Assembly (NCBI RefSeq): GCF_025141175.1
Contig: NZ_CP081155.1
Coordinates: 3,253,001 to 3,317,000 of the forward strand
Length of the DNA stretch: 64,000 nt
Origin: Jannaschia sp. M317
Lineage (GTDB): Bacteria > Pseudomonadota > Alphaproteobacteria > Rhodobacterales > Rhodobacteraceae
Reading direction: 5' to 3'
A program made the position numbers and the translations under genes. How positions within the stretch are numbered: position 1 is the stretch's first letter; the number at the start of each line of letters is the position of its first letter. Shown piece after piece: positions 62,848 to 64,000 of this stretch. Under the pieces are notes generated by a model, which was not told the origin of the DNA, did no database searches, and saw nothing but the letters and a program-made list of their open reading frames with translations.

Positions 62848-62894
62848 GATCAGACTTTTGCAAAAGTCTGATCAAATCCTTCCAAGGATTTGAT
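62848..62894. repeat. Two overlapping perfect palindromes after the GNAT gene
   Basis: First: arms GATCAGACTTTTG and CAAAAGTCTGATC, a 26-base palindrome (62848-62873). Second: arms ATCAAATCCTT and AAGGATTTGAT around CC (62871-62894). They share the ATC at 62871-62873, so only one can form at a time if transcribed. They lie between the GNAT stop and the sulfotransferase start. Confidence 0.8.
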
Positions 62895-62920
62895 GCCCGC
62901 CGTCACGGTTCCGTTCGGTC

Positions 62921-63682
62921 ATGAAGCATTCGCTCAATGGATACGTGATCTGCACCCTGCCGCGCAGCGGCAGTACATTGTTATGCCAATTGCTGCAGTC
63001 GGTTCCGGGGGCCGGGCAGCCCGGCTCGCATTTTCACCGCACGGACGTTGCTGCCTGGGCTGCAACGCATGGTCTGCCGCCCCTACCCATGCCCGCATCA
63101 CCTGCCGACCTGCGCCGGATCCTTGCTGCAGGTCGTCAGACAGGGTGTGATGGCGACAGTCTCTTCGGTCTGCGCCTGCAATCGCACAGCCGCGCTTACT
63201 TGCTGGAACGCCTAGCCGAGGCGCAACCGGGTCTGCCCTGCGACCGCACAAGGTTGGAGGCGACGTTTGGGCACCTCTGCTTCATCTATCTGACAAGACG
63301 TGATCACTTGGCGCAGGCGATTTCTTACGTGCGTGCGGCGCAGACGGGCCTGTGGCACCGCGCCGCCGATGGCCGCGAGATGGAACGCAGCGCGCCCCCT
63401 GCCCCGTCCCGCTATGACCGAGCGGCCATCACGGACCGTTTGCAGACAATCGCGACCGATGAGCAGCAGTGGCAGGTTTGGTTTGCGCGTCAGGGCATCG
63501 AACCATTGCGGGTCTTCTATGAGGATCTTGCCGCCGACCCGGCGCGGACTCTGGATCGAATCTTGCGCCATCTGGGTCTTGCGGGAATGTCACCGACACT
63601 CCGCATTCCTACGGCGCGCCTGGCTGACGGAACAAGCCTCGCCTGGGCGCGTCGATACCGGTCAGACGCGTCTGGCGACTAG
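62921..63682 (+). CDS. Stf0-type sulfotransferase
   Basis: A 253-residue PAPS-dependent sulfotransferase. The 5'-phosphosulfate loop is YVICTLPRSGSTLLCQLL (about 8-25). HLCFIYLTRRDHLAQAISYVRAAQTGLWHR and RVFYEDLAADPARTLDRILRHLGL are the 3'-phosphate side and the Stf0 signature. The Stf0 model enzyme sulfates trehalose in Mycobacterium, so a sugar or glycan acceptor is likely, but none is proved here. Its last bases overlap the stop of the convergent transglycosylase gene. Confidence 0.86.
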   Translation: MKHSLNGYVICTLPRSGSTLLCQLLQSVPGAGQPGSHFHRTDVAAWAATHGLPPLPMPASPADLRRILAAGRQTGCDGDSLFGLRLQSHSRAYLLERLAEAQPGLPCDRTRLEATFGHLCFIYLTRRDHLAQAISYVRAAQTGLWHRAADGREMERSAPPAPSRYDRAAITDRLQTIATDEQQWQVWFARQGIEPLRVFYEDLAADPARTLDRILRHLGLAGMSPTLRIPTARLADGTSLAWARRYRSDASGD

Positions 63683-64000
63683 GTGTCTTCGAACGCCGCG
63701 TCGAAGACGCAGCCGTCACCGGGCATCGTGGGCGGCGTCTTGCACATCATCCGCGCCACGTTCCAGGCGGCCAGCACCTTGGGCACATAGGCGCGCGTCT
63801 CGGCGTAGGGTGGCACGCCTTCGTGTCGGCGCACGGCCCCCTCGCCCGCGTTGTACCCAGCCAACGCCAGAACGGGGTCGCCGCCGAATTCCTTCATCAG
63901 CCAGTCGAGGTAGGCCACACCGGCGCGGATGTTCTGACCCGGATCGTTGGCGTCGGTGATCCCGAACCGCTCGGCCGTGGCGGGGATCAACTGCATCAAC
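63679..64000 (-). CDS. Lytic transglycosylase (SLT domain), C-terminal part
   Basis: Only the last 107 codons are in the window; the start lies beyond the right edge. The stretch MMQLIPATAERFGITDANDPGQNIRAGVAYLDWLMKEFGGDPVLALAGYNAGEGAVRRHEGVPPYAETRAYVPKVLAAW is the second half of a Slt/MltC-type domain (motif YNAGEGAV). It cleaves peptidoglycan. The catalytic Glu and any signal peptide are outside the window. It overlaps the sulfotransferase gene tail to tail. Confidence 0.9.
   Translation of the reverse strand, partial: LMQLIPATAERFGITDANDPGQNIRAGVAYLDWLMKEFGGDPVLALAGYNAGEGAVRRHEGVPPYAETRAYVPKVLAAWNVARMMCKTPPTMPGDGCVFDAAFEDT

Noticed and set aside
1..64000. tRNA or rRNA genes, insertion sequences, integrases or attachment sites
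   Set aside because: I looked on both strands and saw no tRNA arms, transposase or integrase, nor direct repeats that frame an island.

Overview
This is a gene-dense, high-GC chromosomal window (about 64 kb) whose gene families, operon order and regulatory RNAs point to an alphaproteobacterium of the Rhodobacterales (Roseobacter/Rhodobacter group). Pointers are the rnpA-yidD-yidC-MOSC-engB-argB neighbourhood, a two-gene pntAB, a SAM/SAH-type riboswitch ahead of metK (a class known mainly from Rhodobacterales), HlyU-family and DUF3422 genes, a YjbQ protein, and a TTAA-N7-TTAA CtrA-type box. No plasmid, phage, IS element, CRISPR array, rRNA or tRNA gene was recognised.

Layout: 1-8.6 kb holds the membrane-insertion and translation block rnpA(3' end)-yidD-ttcA-EAL protein-yidC-MOSC-acetyltransferase-engB-argB. 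8.7-15.9 kb holds a DUF3422 membrane protein, kynureninase, the transhydrogenase pntAB and two small minus-strand genes. 16-24 kb is a LacI-controlled sugar-uptake operon: regulator, binding protein, two unusual permeases, a GH63/MGH-type glycosidase, an ATPase and a D-lyxose isomerase-like enzyme, with a perfect LacI-type operator in front. I read it as a route for a glycosyl-glycerate or similar small glycoside. 24.2-29.4 kb has hppD with a divergent Lrp/AsnC regulator, a KefB/C-type antiporter and glutamate dehydrogenase. 29.6-33.0 kb is a TadG/TadE-like trio, followed by dnaG-rpoD-hlyU (33-37.4 kb), a short dodecin gene, a DCC/DUF4166/YjbQ cluster, a soluble MCP-like protein, nrdR and ribD.

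42.2-47.7 kb is the minus-strand phoH-rraB-ybeY-corC-lnt-metK series. Then come a lipoprotein and an OmpA protein sharing a Cys-containing module, miaB, a two-haem cytochrome c, an hsp20 gene with a plausible RpoH promoter and a ROSE-like RNA thermometer, an RTX-repeat protein, VOC-metG, nadK and glyA. The 60-63 kb segment holds the two succinyl-CoA:3-ketoacid CoA-transferase subunits with a LOV blue-light-sensor gene between them; its kinase half lacks a recognisable phospho-acceptor histidine. The window ends with a small GNAT protein, a Stf0-type sulfotransferase and the 3' part of a lytic transglycosylase.

The observations most worth following are the LOV pseudo-kinase inside the CoA-transferase operon, the DUF11-like domain inserted in an ABC permease, the two cis-acting RNAs (metK, hsp20), the CtrA box ahead of a soluble chemoreceptor, a probable CTG start codon, and two families of short dispersed intergenic repeats (AT-rich perfect palindromes and a G-rich element). 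All calls are by eye from sequence; no database search was run.
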